NCBI GenBank assembly: GCA_022606425.2
Contig: JAHDVF020001359.1
Span: 647,016-711,015 of the forward strand
Direction: 5' to 3'
DNA: 64,000 nt
Source of the DNA: Lepidostoma basale
Lineage: Eukaryota > Arthropoda > Insecta > Trichoptera > Lepidostomatidae
Shown: positions 26,285 through 38,614 of the stretch, piece by piece
How positions within the stretch are numbered: the stretch's first letter is position 1
Layout of the letters: each line of letters opens with the position of its first letter
Program-made: the position numbers and the translations under genes
Notes under the pieces: generated by a model
Seen by the model: the letters and a program-made list of their open reading frames with translations, nothing else
Database searches by the model: none
What the model was told of the DNA's origin: nothing

Positions 26285-26475
26285 GCTATCATATTGATTA
26301 TCGTGATATGTGATAGGTAGCTAATCTATCGCCATTTTGTTGTTGTCACGTGAATTCTACACCAGTCCAAAGACATTGTGACAATCACACTGCCATCGCC
26401 GGGAATCGAACCCGGGTCCTTCGGTGTGGCATTCAAAGCACTTAACACTCGACCACGAAGGTCGTAGATCCTAAT
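26285..26475 (-). mobile_element. tRNA-derived SINE
   Basis: Inverted B box GGGAATCGAACCCGGG, then ACTCGACCACGAAGGTCGT (A-box end), with body ATGTGATAGGTAGCTAATCT. Same family as 1305-1545. Confidence 0.78.
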
Positions 26476-28123
26476 CCATCATTTCTCCCGATCCCATCGT
26501 GAAACCGTGTAATGTATGTAAATATTGTGAACCAAAAAAAAAATAAGTCGAAAATTCTGGCCTAGGACCTCAAATGTCTTCTTCTTATCTGGTTTTCTTT
26601 AAAACTCTGATAAACATATCAAGCTAACATCGGAAGTAATAAAACTATGCAGCTTTTAAAAACCCATTTTTAAAACGGATGGATGAGTATATTAAGCCTT
26701 AATAACATCCTAATTTAATTTCCTACGAGATATTCCTGTTCACTTCCCACACGTGTACGGAGCAAAGTGTTACGCAGAAAAAAATACGCATTGAAAATTC
26801 CTTAGCTTTTCTGTAATGGCTTTACCAATATTTAATTATGCCCACAAACATTAATAGCTATAATAAATAGTTTTATTCGTCTGCTATTGTTGCCGTGTAC
26901 GTATTGGCGGTGAGTGGTACCCACATAAATTAACAACATTTTTACCACTTACTTACCTTTGACGTTTACGTCACGACATTTACGTTTTTGCGTTTATGGT
27001 TATTACTTGTGTATTTTTTGCAAGAGAATCGATAATTATAGCAACAGACATATCGATAAAAAATGCCGACACACAGATATCTTGTAACGTCACTTTTTTG
27101 GGATTTAGATTTTGTTTATAGATTTATTCTAAGAAAATCGCCACACGATCTCACGTGAGTGCAAAAAAACACACATAATAAACTAATGTATACAAATAGG
27201 TATAATTTAAGACATTTAATCAATCAAACATTTTCCCAGTGAAGTTTCCTAAAAAATATGATTGAAGTTAGTACACACTTAGACAACTTTTTTCCAGTTT
27301 TTTTTTCTGGACATGTTTTGAAGGTATTATAATTTCTAATTTATATTTGATATATTTTGCATGGGACGATCTTAATTTTAATATGTCTAAACTAAACTTA
27401 ATTATTGTATAATATATTGTGCAATTCCTTAGTTGTTTTTTTAAATTAATTTAAACATTAATTTTCCACATTTGACTCCATTGTAATGGACATTTTAAAA
27501 CGTATTATACCTTCATCATATATTTTATTCATAACATGTTTTAATATTATATAATAAAGATCTTGACATGTTAGTTTAAAAATGCATATTTGTGGTAATA
27601 ATTTATTTAACATTGTATGCGGTTGAAGAAAAATGCATTAAGATATTTTACAACTGAAGTTAATTAGTGGTGGTCCCAGCACACACACATGTATACGTGT
27701 ACCTGACCTTACAGGAGCGTTGTGATATGTCTCACTGACGACACGTGACACCGTTTTGGTTTACACTATTTTCAAGTAAATTGTGTATTCAATGATGACT
27801 ATTGAGTAAAATGGAACAATTTATCTTCTATGATTAACTATACAACCCTATTGAAGTGGACTTTATTACAACATAATGATTACAGCACTCTTATCGCATT
27901 TATCTATTAGTCGCCTGTCTTGCACTCCAAATAACAACGGATAAATTTAGATATGGACAAACAATTTACGATTGAAATCCATGTTAACCGAAAACGTAGA
28001 ATTTTGATATCGTAAATTATGACAGTTCAGCAGATAAGTTACTTTTAAATCATGAACATGAGGATACAATTAAATTTTCGTATGAAGTATTCACTTTGTG
28101 GTAAGACATTTAAATATTTTTTA

Positions 28124-28382
28124 TTATTTATATTTAAAATAAAATAGAAATAAAAATATGGCACTTTGTTTTTCACCACTATGAGAGAGAGGGAGGGGAA
28201 TAACTCTTTCTATCTACTATATATACATGTAAATCTGTGTTGTTGTTCTGTTATTATGAAGCCCTGAGGAAGTTTGGGTACAAGCGAAACTAGTCGGCAA
28301 TTAAAATAACCCCATAGTGGTGAAAAACAAAGTGCGTTTTTTATTTATTTCTATTTTATTTTAAATATACAATAAAAAAATA
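28124..28382. repeat. MITE-like element with 65-70-bp inverted repeats
   Basis: Arms 28124-28192 and 28313-28382 pair (GGCACTTTGTTTTTCACCAC with GTGGTGAAAAACAAAGTGC). The centre has GCCCTGAGGAAGTTTGGGT, related to the centre of 19151-19325. Confidence 0.78.
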
Positions 28383-29394
28383 AAAAAATTAAGGACACAA
28401 TAGCTATTTTTTCAAGCAATAAACAAATAATGTAGTTATTTTAAATTCGTTGAAGAGAGTTCGTATGATATTTATTTGCTCACAATTTTGCCTTTAAATA
28501 CATTTTCTTCTACGGAAAAATAAATATGCATTTTTACTACACAATAAAAGTTTGCAAATAAACAATACAGACAGCCGATTATCATTTGAATTATCATTCA
28601 AATGTATGGAATGATAAAATTTTGAAAAAGGGGTTCTGATTTCGTTAATCCTTAATTGAGCGCTGTAAAACTGATTATGTGAAATAAAATTATAATATTT
28701 TCACTTATTCTGACTAAAAATTATTTTCATTTCAACGACAAATATGATAATTTTTAATATAGCATATTGTGGGTAATACTTACTCGTGTCTATAGAAACA
28801 TGAAGCTTAAAATCAATTGTAAAGTAACTTTCTTTTCACACTCATCCTAAGTTAAGAATTTTCGATACGATATTAATGAAATTGAAGCAAAAGCTTCATC
28901 ACGTTTACAATACTTATTAACATAAAAATAGGAATAATTTAGTGCCTTTTTTGAGACCACTAGGATAAATTATTTGACTAGATGGATCCAATTAATCGGC
29001 TGATTTATTTAATTTCATTTATCGTAGAAAAGTGTAGGGTGATGGAGGTGAAATGTGTTGACCGGCATCATATATTTATTATCTTGTTTCTAGCAGAGGC
29101 GTTATTTATAATTGGAATAGACCTCGTAAATCAGTTTCAGAACAGTTTCCTGCAAATTCTACAAAAAAAGATTCGTGAAGAGATGTGAAAACGGGATATC
29201 GAATTAAAGTGATTCGTTAACTAATTTATACTTAATTACAACAAATTTATTTCGATAGTGGGTAAAATTCCGGTACAATCAAGATCTCAGTTAATATAAT
29301 AAAAACTACACTTCAAAACCGTTTTAGGATAAATGAATGAATATACGATTGTAGGTTGGGATATATTCTAATTTAAGATTAGATTTATGTACAA

Positions 29395-29441
29395 TGTGTG
29401 TGTGTATGTGTATGTGTGTGTGTGTGTTTGTGTATATGTGA
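29395..29441. repeat. (TG)n microsatellite
   Basis: Imperfect TG/TATG repeats. Confidence 0.85.
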
Positions 29442-29629
29442 TGTTGTGTCCGGATTATGTCAAATTACTTACAATAAGGGTAGGTTAGATTCTAATTTAG
29501 GCTAGGAAAGGTTTGGTAAGATTGACATACTAGTTTGACTAGTATAATATGTTTTGTTTTATAAATCATAATTTCTTTAATTAGAATAACAGTTTTCATT
29601 ACCAATTTGCAGTTTCAGAAAGCTTGTTT

Positions 29630-30090
29630 TTGACAGTCTAAAGTAAAGCGCCCGCTAGCAAGAAACTTCCTGACGGTAGTACCTTCAACTACTGAAAAGA
29701 CCCCTTGCAAAAACAACCCCGGAAGTACAATATTTTAAGCTTTTAATTTTTAATCTTCCCGTTTCAACTTGCAGGTGGTGTATACTGTATATACGGTGAA
29801 AGAAACTTACGGAAGTTAACTTGAAGAAATTTAAACCTAGCGGAATCCTCGCTTAATCCACAATACTATTTACAACGTAATTGGCTTCACGTAGCGCATC
29901 GCTTATCGTGGATATGTTTTGTGGTATGCATAGATAACGTTAATTTACAACATCCCGTAAATTTTTCCAATTATCTATGAAAACTCTACGTCAATATCTT
30001 CAACAGCAAATATTTATACCTTTTGTGGTTTAACAGATATTGCGGGTATCTGCGTTAATCCGCTAGCTCGGAATGAATTTTTATGACGAA
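29630..30090. other. Non-repetitive GC-richer island in the large intron
   Basis: Contains GCGCCCGCTAGCAAGAAACT, ACAACCCCGGAAGTACAA and CTTCACGTAGCGCATCGC. No gene or repeat identified. Confidence 0.3.
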
Positions 30091-30384
30091 GATAATAAAA
30101 TTACATTTCTTTTAATGTTTGGTTTCAGTTTTTATTTATCTTGTGGTTTACACCGATAGAATCCAGTATATTATAAGCGGTGATGATTGAGATAAAGTGA
30201 TAAACGTGCATATTCTTTAAACATTTAAAGTACGATTAAACCTGATTCGTTGTAATTTTTGCCGGAAATGTATGATAAAGAAATTAACAATTGTACTATT
30301 GCCACTTCTTCTATGTGTGAAAAGTGTTTTTATCTTGTACAATATTTTATAATCCAGGACTGTCGCATTCAGTTTTTTTTAGGG

Positions 30385-30560
30385 ATTTATTGTTTCTTGA
30401 ACAATAAAGTGAAACTCCATATTAAATAATTAGTTCGAATGAAAACGTCTATTTATTTTTGACAGTGACATTCGATACTGCCATAGAAAGGCGAATTATG
30501 TCATTCCCATTATATATAATAAAACTTCTAGAAAACAGACTTCGTCATTCGTATTTTTAT
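30385..30560. repeat. GAAAACGTCT-family MITE-like element
   Basis: TTGTTTCTTGAACAATAAAG and CTCCATATTAAATAATTAG lead into GAAAACGTCT; AAAACTTCTAGAAAACAGAC closes the right end. Confidence 0.6.
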
Positions 30561-30865
30561 TATTGTTTTGTGGTTTAATGATATTTTGCAAATCATTTTA
30601 TCTTTATTAAGGGTTAGGCAAATTATCTTTGGTGATCTAGAAGGAAAGTTAGCTTCCTGCTCCGTCTTAATCATTTCCTGTAATATAAAATTTTTACTTG
30701 AAGTGTCCGATCACATTCGATTTTAATATGAAATTCTAATTAAGCAAAGTTGTTAAATTGTCAAAATGATACGTGAAAATTCATGCGATTCGCTTAGTAA
30801 TTATATTATTCCCCAAGAAATTTCGGATACAGATGGATTCTATGCGCTTTTGATATTTTAATAGT

Positions 30866-30960
30866 CGATCAATCAAATCAGTTTATTAACTCAACATACA
30901 TTACAAACAGCATAAATGTTAAGGGCATATGTTTTTATATTACCATTTTTACGTAACTAG
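30866..30960 (-). mobile_element. R1-type LINE tail fragment
   Basis: CAATCAAATCAGTTTATTAA and ACATTACAAACAGCATAAATG match the tail of the element at 38756-39200. Confidence 0.5.
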
Positions 30961-31544
30961 TATTTGTTTACTTAACCAAAAATATTAAATTTATTACAAT
31001 ATGACGCTTCTCGTCGCTACGAGAATAAATTAAAACGGTAATGGTTTAATAATTATGCGTTCAGTTTTCTTTTTCCCAGCTTCGATAATGCAATCAGATC
31101 ATAAAATTGTGAACAATCATAGCATATTTCTCTTGAGAAATTTTTAAATGAGTATTAACTTGTGTGCATAATAATCGGATTATATCCACCATTAGTCAGC
31201 AGTCTATTTGCCACATTGAAAACATTGTTTCATTAAACACAATATAAATATACTTCGCTCATGGCTGGATTGTTTGGTCTGAAAAGCGAACGTTTACTTT
31301 CGCATAAAACGGTGAAAGAATATTTTTTTCGCATATTGTAATTCTACATTTATTTTAATATGACCACTCTCATAAAGTATGATGAAGAAAATTTCTACAC
31401 GATTTTATATTGAAATTACAAGAGAAATATAATGAAATATTACAATAACAGTACGAGTAAATAGTGGTGAATTTGATTTTTCCGGAAACCGGTGGTGTTT
31501 GATAATAAAAATAATGAATATTTGTATATTTGTACTATGGAGCT

Positions 31545-31865
31545 TTTGGATATGGAGGGGACGGCCTTTGTGACCACACGAAAGGTCCAGGGTTCGATTC
31601 CCAGTATGATTTAAAAAAAAGTATGCTGTTTTGGTCTGATAGAATTCATGTGACAATAATAATGACGATAGACCTATCACATGTCATTAAAATCGATATC
31701 TAAAAATGTATACGTTAATTGGGAAAAATAACCTGTTGTATACAATAATGAGGAAAGCAACGGGAAACTACTACATTAAAAAGCCCATGTGGCATCCCAA
31801 AAACCAGAAAACATGTTAACAGACTCTGCTGCAAACCGATCCCTAGGATTGAAACATAAAAAAGA
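31545..31865 (+). mobile_element. tRNA-derived SINE
   Basis: B box GGTTCGATTCCCAG at 31592, then body ATTCATGTGACAATAATAAT...CCTATCACATGTCATTA, and a tail CTGCAAACCGATCCCTAGGA shared with 34170-34585. Confidence 0.72.
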
Positions 31866-32039
31866 GCTTTGACGCCAGTTTATTTTAAAGACATGAGCAT
31901 TTTAGTTACAATTTCTAAATGGTGAAATATTTTTACATGGAATTTCATCAATCGTTTTGATATCTGAAGGAATTTTAATTGTAATAATATGTATAGGATT
32001 TAAAATAATGTATTATAGGTTACTTTTTCAATCATTCTT

Positions 32040-32525
32040 ATTTAAGATCTCGCGTACACAATCAAATTTTTTTCTGTTTCCGTTGAAATGCATATATTGT
32101 ATATTCTAAAATAAATGCATTATTTACATGGCCTCGCCTAGACCCATTAGTTTCGCCAATAATTCGATAAGACTTATCACCGCGCTTATCTGGGCCGTAC
32201 AAATCCCACCTGAACAAGTGATTTCTATGTAAAAGACAATACCGCCGACACCTGATTCCACATTGACTCAGTTCCATCTGACACTCCACTAGTATTGTAC
32301 CCATTCGCGCACGTCTAATACGCACTTTCATCTTTCATAACAATCACATTTCAAAACAGTTCTAAATATAAACAACGTGCTTTTTTTAAAACGCAATTTA
32401 TTTCATAAGTTTTATCGCATTTCAGTTAATCACCTCGTGTACTGGTTTTAAAAAGATGTGAATAAAACCGTTAGGAGTTTAGGTTTTTTAGTGTTTTTGT
32501 GAAGTGTAAATAATTAAAATACATC
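32040..32525 (+). promoter_or_regulatory. Putative promoter/5' leader of the membrane-anchor isoform
   Basis: A non-repetitive stretch, richer in G and C than the surrounding intron between 32130 and 32335, lies directly upstream of the ATG at 32526. TCAGT at 32422 matches the arthropod initiator. No TATA box at a sensible distance is obvious. The assignment depends on the downstream exon being real. Confidence 0.35.
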
Positions 32526-32619
32526 ATGCTGGATTACTTATTCTCTATGGTGGCTGGATTCTGGATTGGAATTTCGGGATTACTCTACGTAGCCTTCTAC
32601 TGGATAGAAGAAGTATGGG
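32526..32619 (+). CDS. Candidate alternative first exon encoding an N-terminal membrane anchor
   Basis: ATG at 32526 opens 31 codons, with a hydrophobic segment from residue 4 to about 27 (LFSMVAGFWIGISGLLYVAF) and an acidic IEEVW end, then a consensus donor GTAAGT. It ends at phase 1, exactly what exon 38382 needs, giving ...IEEVW-D-LPVTRPS. No other plus-strand gene downstream could accept it. The bases just upstream look like a 5' UTR, with a TCAGT initiator-like motif at 32422. The product would be a signal-anchored 1123-residue isoform lacking the zinc finger. Open frame, donor and phase are seen in the sequence; use in this gene is inferred. Confidence 0.6.
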
Positions 32620-32712
32620 GTAAGTTAGAAAATCACGTAGACAAATCCTAATTCGTATTAATATTTCAAGATAATCAAATGATTTTACTGAAATCTCTTG
32701 ATGGAAGTTTAT

Positions 32713-32853
32713 TTTAAATAATAATGAAATAAAACTATGTTTTTTAACTACTTCCACTTTTGTCTTTAATTAGACAGCGACCGGTCGCTGTCTAAATAAA
32801 GACAAAAGTGGAAGTAGTCAAAAAACATCGTTTTATTTAATTATTATTTAATA
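32713..32853. repeat. 140-bp near-perfect palindrome
   Basis: Centred at 32782/32783 on AGACAGCGACCGGTCGCTGT. The arms (ACTACTTCCACTTTTGTCTT and complement) run some 70 bp each with few mismatches and no loop. Lies 94 bp after the alternative first exon. Confidence 0.85.
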
Positions 32854-32901
32854 TTTCAAGTATTTCATAATGTACATAGATCAATTCAATTATTTATAGT
32901 T

Positions 32902-33031
32902 GTCTGTTTTCTAGAAGTTTTATTATATTTTATGTGAATAAAAGGTTTGCCTGTCTTAACATTTGACAAAGTCTTAGACAGGCAAAACATGTCATTCACA
33001 TAAAATATTATAAAACTTCTAGAAAAAAGAC
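32902..33031. repeat. 130-bp fold-back element, GAAAACGTCT family
   Basis: GTCTGTTTTCTAGAAG and CTTCTAGAAAAAAGAC are the ends; AGACAGGCAAAACATGTCAT pairs with the left interior. Confidence 0.8.
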
Positions 33032-34169
33032 GTTTTCAAAAAACACTATTTATAGTCGGTTTTTAAATTAATGCCACATTAAATAAACAATTGTTAACGA
33101 CGATAAATTAGTTACAAGTAAACGTTTTTGAAGTAGTAAAATAGTATGTAAAAAATATTATGATTCTATGTTTCAAAATATATAAAAGTAATTGTTATTG
33201 TTTTGTACATCAAATAATTTAGTAAACACAATATTTTCCTTTTTTAAAACCATGTTCTAATGCGCACCTCCATCTTCCAAGAAGATGTGTGTTGTGTGGT
33301 TGTGTTGTGTTGTTGTTGCGTGATGTTCATTTAAAAAACCGACATAAAAGTTAGGGTATACTTTAAAACGTCAAATAATTGATGTTGATATTCTTTATGA
33401 ACTGTTTTTCCACTTAAAAATTCATTTATCTCGACATATTACGACGGTATTATACCTTATAATGATCGGGAAAAAGATTTAAATTGAAACAATTTTATGT
33501 TCTTTAATCTTAGAACAATGCGTATTTTTTATAACATTAAAGAAAGGCAATTCATCTAATAAAATAAATTAAAACAGAATATCAACAGACAATTTTAATT
33601 ATTTCAATATTAATGTAATTATATTTTTTGTACAATGTTCCTATGATCTCATAAATAATTAGTTTGAAATAAAAAATATTTCAATTCATCTATTATACAC
33701 ATTAATACTCTTTTATTATACACATAAATTGAAATGCGTGTTGTTATTGTGGGATTTTTTATTCACCGGTGTAAGGGTCAAGATCCTTGATTGACGGTAG
33801 CTACTTATACATATACATAGGTTACGTATCTTTAATATAAACATCCGGAAATAAGATTGCCTACGAGTCTTAAGACTATTAATATGTTGGTTCAGTTGAA
33901 TACAATACAATCGACAAGAAAAATACCCAAGTCAGCGTGTTTAACTATTGTTTTCAATCTGTCGACCTTAGTGTTATGTTGATTGCGGGCGCGCTCGTAC
34001 TGAAGGAGCCGGCCGGGGCCGGGTAGCCAATATTCTTCATTAATGTGTCTTTTAACAATTATCTCTCAATATAATGCTTCAAATGTGTAGTGGTTTAGTC
34101 ACACGTTATGTAACTTTTTAAAAAAGAAATAAAATTTAAGCATTCATTAATATTCCGCCGATAATTTCA

Positions 34170-34585
34170 TGGCCTTCGTGGCAGAGTGGCAACAGCTAAG
34201 ACTGCCACGCCAATAGTCCCGGGTTCTATTTCCGGCAATAATGGGCTGAAAAAATCACGCTGTCTTTGGTCTGGTATAATTCACGTGACAGTAAAAATGG
34301 CGATAGACTAGCTACCTATCACATGTCATGAGAGTTAATAGCTAAAAAATGTATACAGTCTTCGCTAGTTTCAATCCAAGGGATTAGTTTATAGCAAAGT
34401 ATAACCTTTTCCCCTTTGCTTTCCACATGCACGAGTAGGAGTCGGGTTCAAATAACCTGATGTATAAAATAGTGGAAGGCAATGGGGAACTACCTCATTA
34501 AATGCCCGAGTTGCATTCCATGAACCAGCAAAAAATGTTACACTTCTCTGCAAACCAATCTATAAGGTTAAGATGCAAAAAAACA
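34170..34585 (+). mobile_element. tRNA-derived SINE, most complete copy
   Basis: Head GGCCTTCGTGGCAGAGTGGC (A box) and CCCGGGTTCTATTTCCGG (degenerate B box). Body AATTCACGTGACAGTAAAAA...CTATCACATGTCATGA, tail TGCAAACCAATCTATAAGGT. Confidence 0.75.
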
Positions 34586-34679
34586 TTCATCTTGTATACA
34601 TTCATTTACATGTATTCCTCAACAAACATCATATTCCATCAAGGCAAACATAAACTTTTCATTAATTAACACTATGCGA

Positions 34680-35080
34680 TGCTAAGCAATTGAGACATAC
34701 TCATAGAATTGCGAATTAGAATAGTTCGATGTTATGTGCTACCCCTCTTATTCTACGGTATGGAAACATGGACGTTGATCGAAGCTATCAATAAAAAGCT
34801 GGAATGTTAAAAATATGGACAGAAAGAGTCACAAACGATGAAGTACTGCAGCAAAAGAGTAAAAAAATACATCATGACGATAAAGCGCAGGAAACTGGAA
34901 TACTTCGTCAGCTTATGAGAAACGATAAATGCAAAATGCTGCAACTGAATATCCAAGGTAAAATTAGTGAAATAGAAGTGTCGGAAGAAGGAGAAAATCG
35001 TGTCTAGAAAACATTCGAGAATATTTCAGTTGGAATACAACATCCCTGTTTTGAGCTGCTATATAAAAATAAAAATAGAC
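34680..35080 (+). mobile_element. RTE-like LINE fragment (second family)
   Basis: Reads IVRCYVLPLLFYGMETWTLI, then RVTNDEVLQQKSKK and GKISEIEVSEE: the post-RT region of insect RTE-like elements. Frames broken. Confidence 0.65.
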
Positions 35081-35369
35081 ATGATGTTGTCGAACCTACG
35101 ATTATTTTCGATCGCGTCCGTTGCTATTTCAACTATGAATTTAATAAATTCACTTAAAAATATGTTTAAATAATGTATATATGTCTAAATAACAGAATAA
35201 TGTATTAATACAAAATGGCAAAACGGAAAAAGTTTTCACGATAAAAAATATCGAAATAAGAAATATATAAAAACAAAATACTTTTGTATATTCAATAATC
35301 TAGATATGAAAAACTACGTGTTTCTACGCAACGATATTCTTCATATACAGTTTTTATTATTCTGAGATG

Positions 35370-35645
35370 ATGATCCTAAGATCCATTACTGGAAAAACTC
35401 TCCGGGATCGTGTCCGTAACGCAGACGTAAGAAAAAACTTGCGAAATAAAGGATATCGTTCGGTGGAGTAGATCCAGAAGAAGATACTGGAGAGACCATG
35501 TCACCAGAATGGATAGTGATAGACTCGCATATACAGCCGCTTACGAAATCCCACCCGGACACCGCCCATCTGGGAGACTGGACTCAACTGTCCATTATTC
35601 GTCACGCAAATATTAGATAAGTTGAAAGAAAAGTGGAGGAATTAA
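35370..35645 (+). mobile_element. RTE-like LINE 3' fragment
   Basis: MILRSITGKTLRDRVRNADV and AAYEIPPGHRPSGRLDSTV are LINE C-terminal strings with intervening stops. Confidence 0.6.
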
Positions 35646-37079
35646 GTCAGATGATAATTAATAATAATAGGCAAATTAATAAAGAAGCTCAATATAGTCC
35701 GAAAGAGCAGATAGATAAGGTAGAGCGCTACTGTATGTTACATCAACAATCGGCATTTTTGTATTTTACATACGTATAATGAAATATTGTACTTTATCTT
35801 ATCTGAAAATACCAATTTAGTACACCGCAGCTTTTACAGATGTCACTAGAGTGATGCGAGTGTTTACTTGACGAATTATTTTAATTAATCTTGTTAAGAA
35901 ATCAGATTTCCTAATATTGCCATTTTTATTAAAGGCTTACTTAAATACCTCAGTTTAAAATATTTAGTTTTATTATTATAGATTCAACAATGTTAATATT
36001 GGATAGAAGTCTTAATCAAATCTACTATATTCTCAAATGCCTCCGTAAAACAAAAAGTAATAATTTGTTTAACAAATATGACATGAGCAACTTTTGTGTA
36101 TCCAGAGTGATTTGATTTTCTGATAAACATAAAATATAAAATAAAGTAAACTATACCAGCGGTTCTCAAACTGTACTCACCGTGTACCGTGTACCGTGAC
36201 AAGTACTATAATACATTTACAATCTCGCTACGATCAAAAACTGCTCAGAAAACAATTTAACTTGTACTAGTATGGTAGGTATTGCTTATTTTAGGGCTGC
36301 GTAAAATGTTTAGTGTTTTAAAAGGGTTCCGTCGGCAAAAAAATTAGAAAACCGCTGTTAACCACGTAGTATAATATATAAATATATTAATTTAATTTTA
36401 AAATTGTTTATAAAGGTGAGAAGATTGTTGTAAGCACAAAAAAACATTAATTTTACAATGGTACACTTTGGAATTTTTCCATAACATCTGAGGTAACAAT
36501 AAAAAGCACATTTCTTATATCATGTTAGGTTGGCGTGTGGTTGCGGTTTGGATATTTTATTTTGATTATCTCATCCTCGAATAGCCCCTTTTCTCATGGG
36601 CACATTTTATTATACGCATTCATCATCATATCTGACCTCAGATGATTTAAAATTACTATCACATAGAATATTTATTGATATTGGAAACATTATAATTCAT
36701 AATTCATACACGGATTTGCATTTTCAAATAAAATGACATAATTATTATGTTTTATTATAAAATTGATAGTCACTTATTATAATTATTAAATTGAAGAACT
36801 CAGAAACCAGGTCTTATATAGTAAATATAAACATTCTATCAAAAACTTGAAAATGTGAACTGTGACTCTTTGGTGATATAAAATAAGTTTTAGTGACATT
36901 TAAATGACATTTTAGATACTCCTCTCCCTCACACAAGACATTTTCTTCATTAGGAGAGTAAAGAAACGCAAATAAATAAACCGAATGTTTAATTATATAT
37001 ATATTTTTTAAATGTAACTTAAGAGCAATCATTTTGAACCATTTATATACAATAAAAACACATGAAAAAAATCTCATTC

Positions 37080-37480
37080 TTCCTTGTTGTAGACCTATGT
37101 GGTCTGTTTTCCAAAGGGTTGCTCCCCCTGATATGGATTCCCAGTTGTCCTTCCATCTTTTAAGAGGTCTTCCACAAGAACAAGTCCCGTGAAACTGATT
37201 AAATAGTGCAATATAGAAAAGTCTGGTGGTGTCCATTCTTTGGGCATGACCGTACCAGTACTACCTTCTCTGTCTACTCGATCTTATAATATCCTCAGCC
37301 TCATATATATCTCTTATTCTGGTCTTCCTCGTGCGATCTCTTAGTGTCTTACCTGCTATCATTCTCTGTGTTTTCATCTCAGAATTTCTCAGAATTCGTT
37401 TGGCCCTGACTGTGTCTGCTCTTGCTTCAATGCCATTGGTATTATATTATTGGTCCTATGCATGCTTTATTAATTCTCAT
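37080..37480 (-). mobile_element. RTE-like LINE 3' fragment
   Basis: The minus-strand frame begins MDTTRLFYIALFNQFHGTCS and CGRPLKRWKDNWESIS, with relatives of the 15080 fragment upstream. Confidence 0.62.
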
Positions 37481-37744
37481 ATTGCACTTAATTTGTAGGT
37501 ACTTACAGTTTCGTTTACTCCCTTTTTAAAGAAAGATTCTTGTGTTAAGGGCAGGAATATTTAATCATAGTAAATCAGAAATATAACAAAGTTCTCAGAA
37601 ATAAAAAATCATAAATACGGCAAATTTAACATATCAGATATATTGCATAACATTCATAATTTATTGTTTGAGGTTGTGTATTATGGGTATACCAGATATC
37701 AAAAGACATAGTATAGCATTTGTATTTTTATATTTGATCAAAAA

Positions 37745-38212
37745 TCTTGTACCGACCTTATGTGTGGAAGTGAAGCATAGAACTGGCTAAAGAAGGATGA
37801 AAGTAGAATCTATGCAGAAAATGAGATATTTTAGATGAATGTCTGGTAAATCTGTATATAATAGTGTCAAATGCAAACATAAGAAGTGAATGCAATGTAA
37901 ATGAAAGTGTTATGAACAAAATAATGAAAGGATGGTTAAGACACATGGAAAGAATGAATGATGAAAAAATAGTAAAGAAAGTTAACGGCGTAAACGGAAC
38001 TAGACACAGAGGAAGACAGAGGAAAACGTGACACGATCAAATTAATTAAATATTAAATGCCGACCACGCAAGGAGTCGGAGAAATCGATTTGCCGGCAAT
38101 ACACGATGTATAAATGTTGAGGAAGCGAGAAAAGTATGTCAGGAAAGGCGTGGCAATCCATTTTTGTTTCTATTTACATATTCAGGGGCACGATGGTTAG
38201 TTAATTAGTTTT
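37745..38212 (+). mobile_element. RTE LINE 3' fragment
   Basis: CTTATGTGTGGAAGTGAAGC to CACGATGGTTAGTTAATTAG aligns with the last 460 bases of the RTE element, diverged. Ends 170 bp before exon 38382. Confidence 0.8.
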
Positions 38213-38381
38213 CGTGTATAAAAAAATATAAAATTGATGCCATAATTTTATTTACTTATCAAAGCGACAAAGAGATTCATATTTTTACATTTCTGTAGTG
38301 ACTATTCAATGCCTGAAATTTTTAAATTTTGTTTATAAAATGCTAATTGATGGTATTTATCGAGAAATATTTGTTTCACAG

Positions 38382-38584
38382 ATTTGCCGGTGACGCGGCC
38401 ATCGGAGTCCGCCAGCTCATCTCACACCCGGCTGCAGCAGCTGATCCAGCGGGTCATAGAAGAGGCCCTCCACCTGCCCGCCTTCCTGGACTACAGCGGC
38501 CTACTCCGGGACGCCGAAGGTCGCCTGCCTGAGTTCAGTCCTTCCACGTATGAGGACCTGCTGGCCACTGCCATTCTCAACAAG
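38382..38584 (+). CDS. Exon 4 of the Rab-effector-like gene
   Basis: Acceptor TTTCACAG, donor GTGATT. It encodes LPVTRPSESASSSHTRLQQL and a hydrophobic helical stretch up to YEDLLATAILNK, ending at phase 0. The first two bases complete a codon begun either by exon 8969-9127 (Tyr) or by alternative first exon 32526-32619 (Asp); both are in frame. RTE fragments in opposite orientation lie 170 bp upstream and 30 bp downstream. Confidence 0.82.
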
Positions 38585-38614
38585 GTGATTAACCAAAATA
38601 ATACGCTTTATAAC

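Larger units (their letters stand above)
9128..38381 (+). other. 29-kb intron of the Rab-effector-like gene
   Basis: Between exons 8969-9127 and 38382-38584 (matching phase) lie no other convincing coding exons except the alternative first exon at 32526. The intron holds many transposable-element fragments, listed separately. Stretches 9134-10275, 10600-11740, 11780-12640, 13265-14450, 26480-28120, 33035-34165 and 35645-37080 contain nothing I can name: AT-rich sequence with short chance reading frames. Confidence 0.75.

Noticed and set aside
28982..29188. 68-codon frame with hydrophobic stretch as another alternative first exon
   Set aside because: No consensus donor in the right phase at its end, and composition like the surrounding intron.
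36814..37236. 140-codon minus-strand frame as a gene
   Set aside because: Its start is a LINE C-terminal fragment; the rest is AT-rich sequence with no domain.
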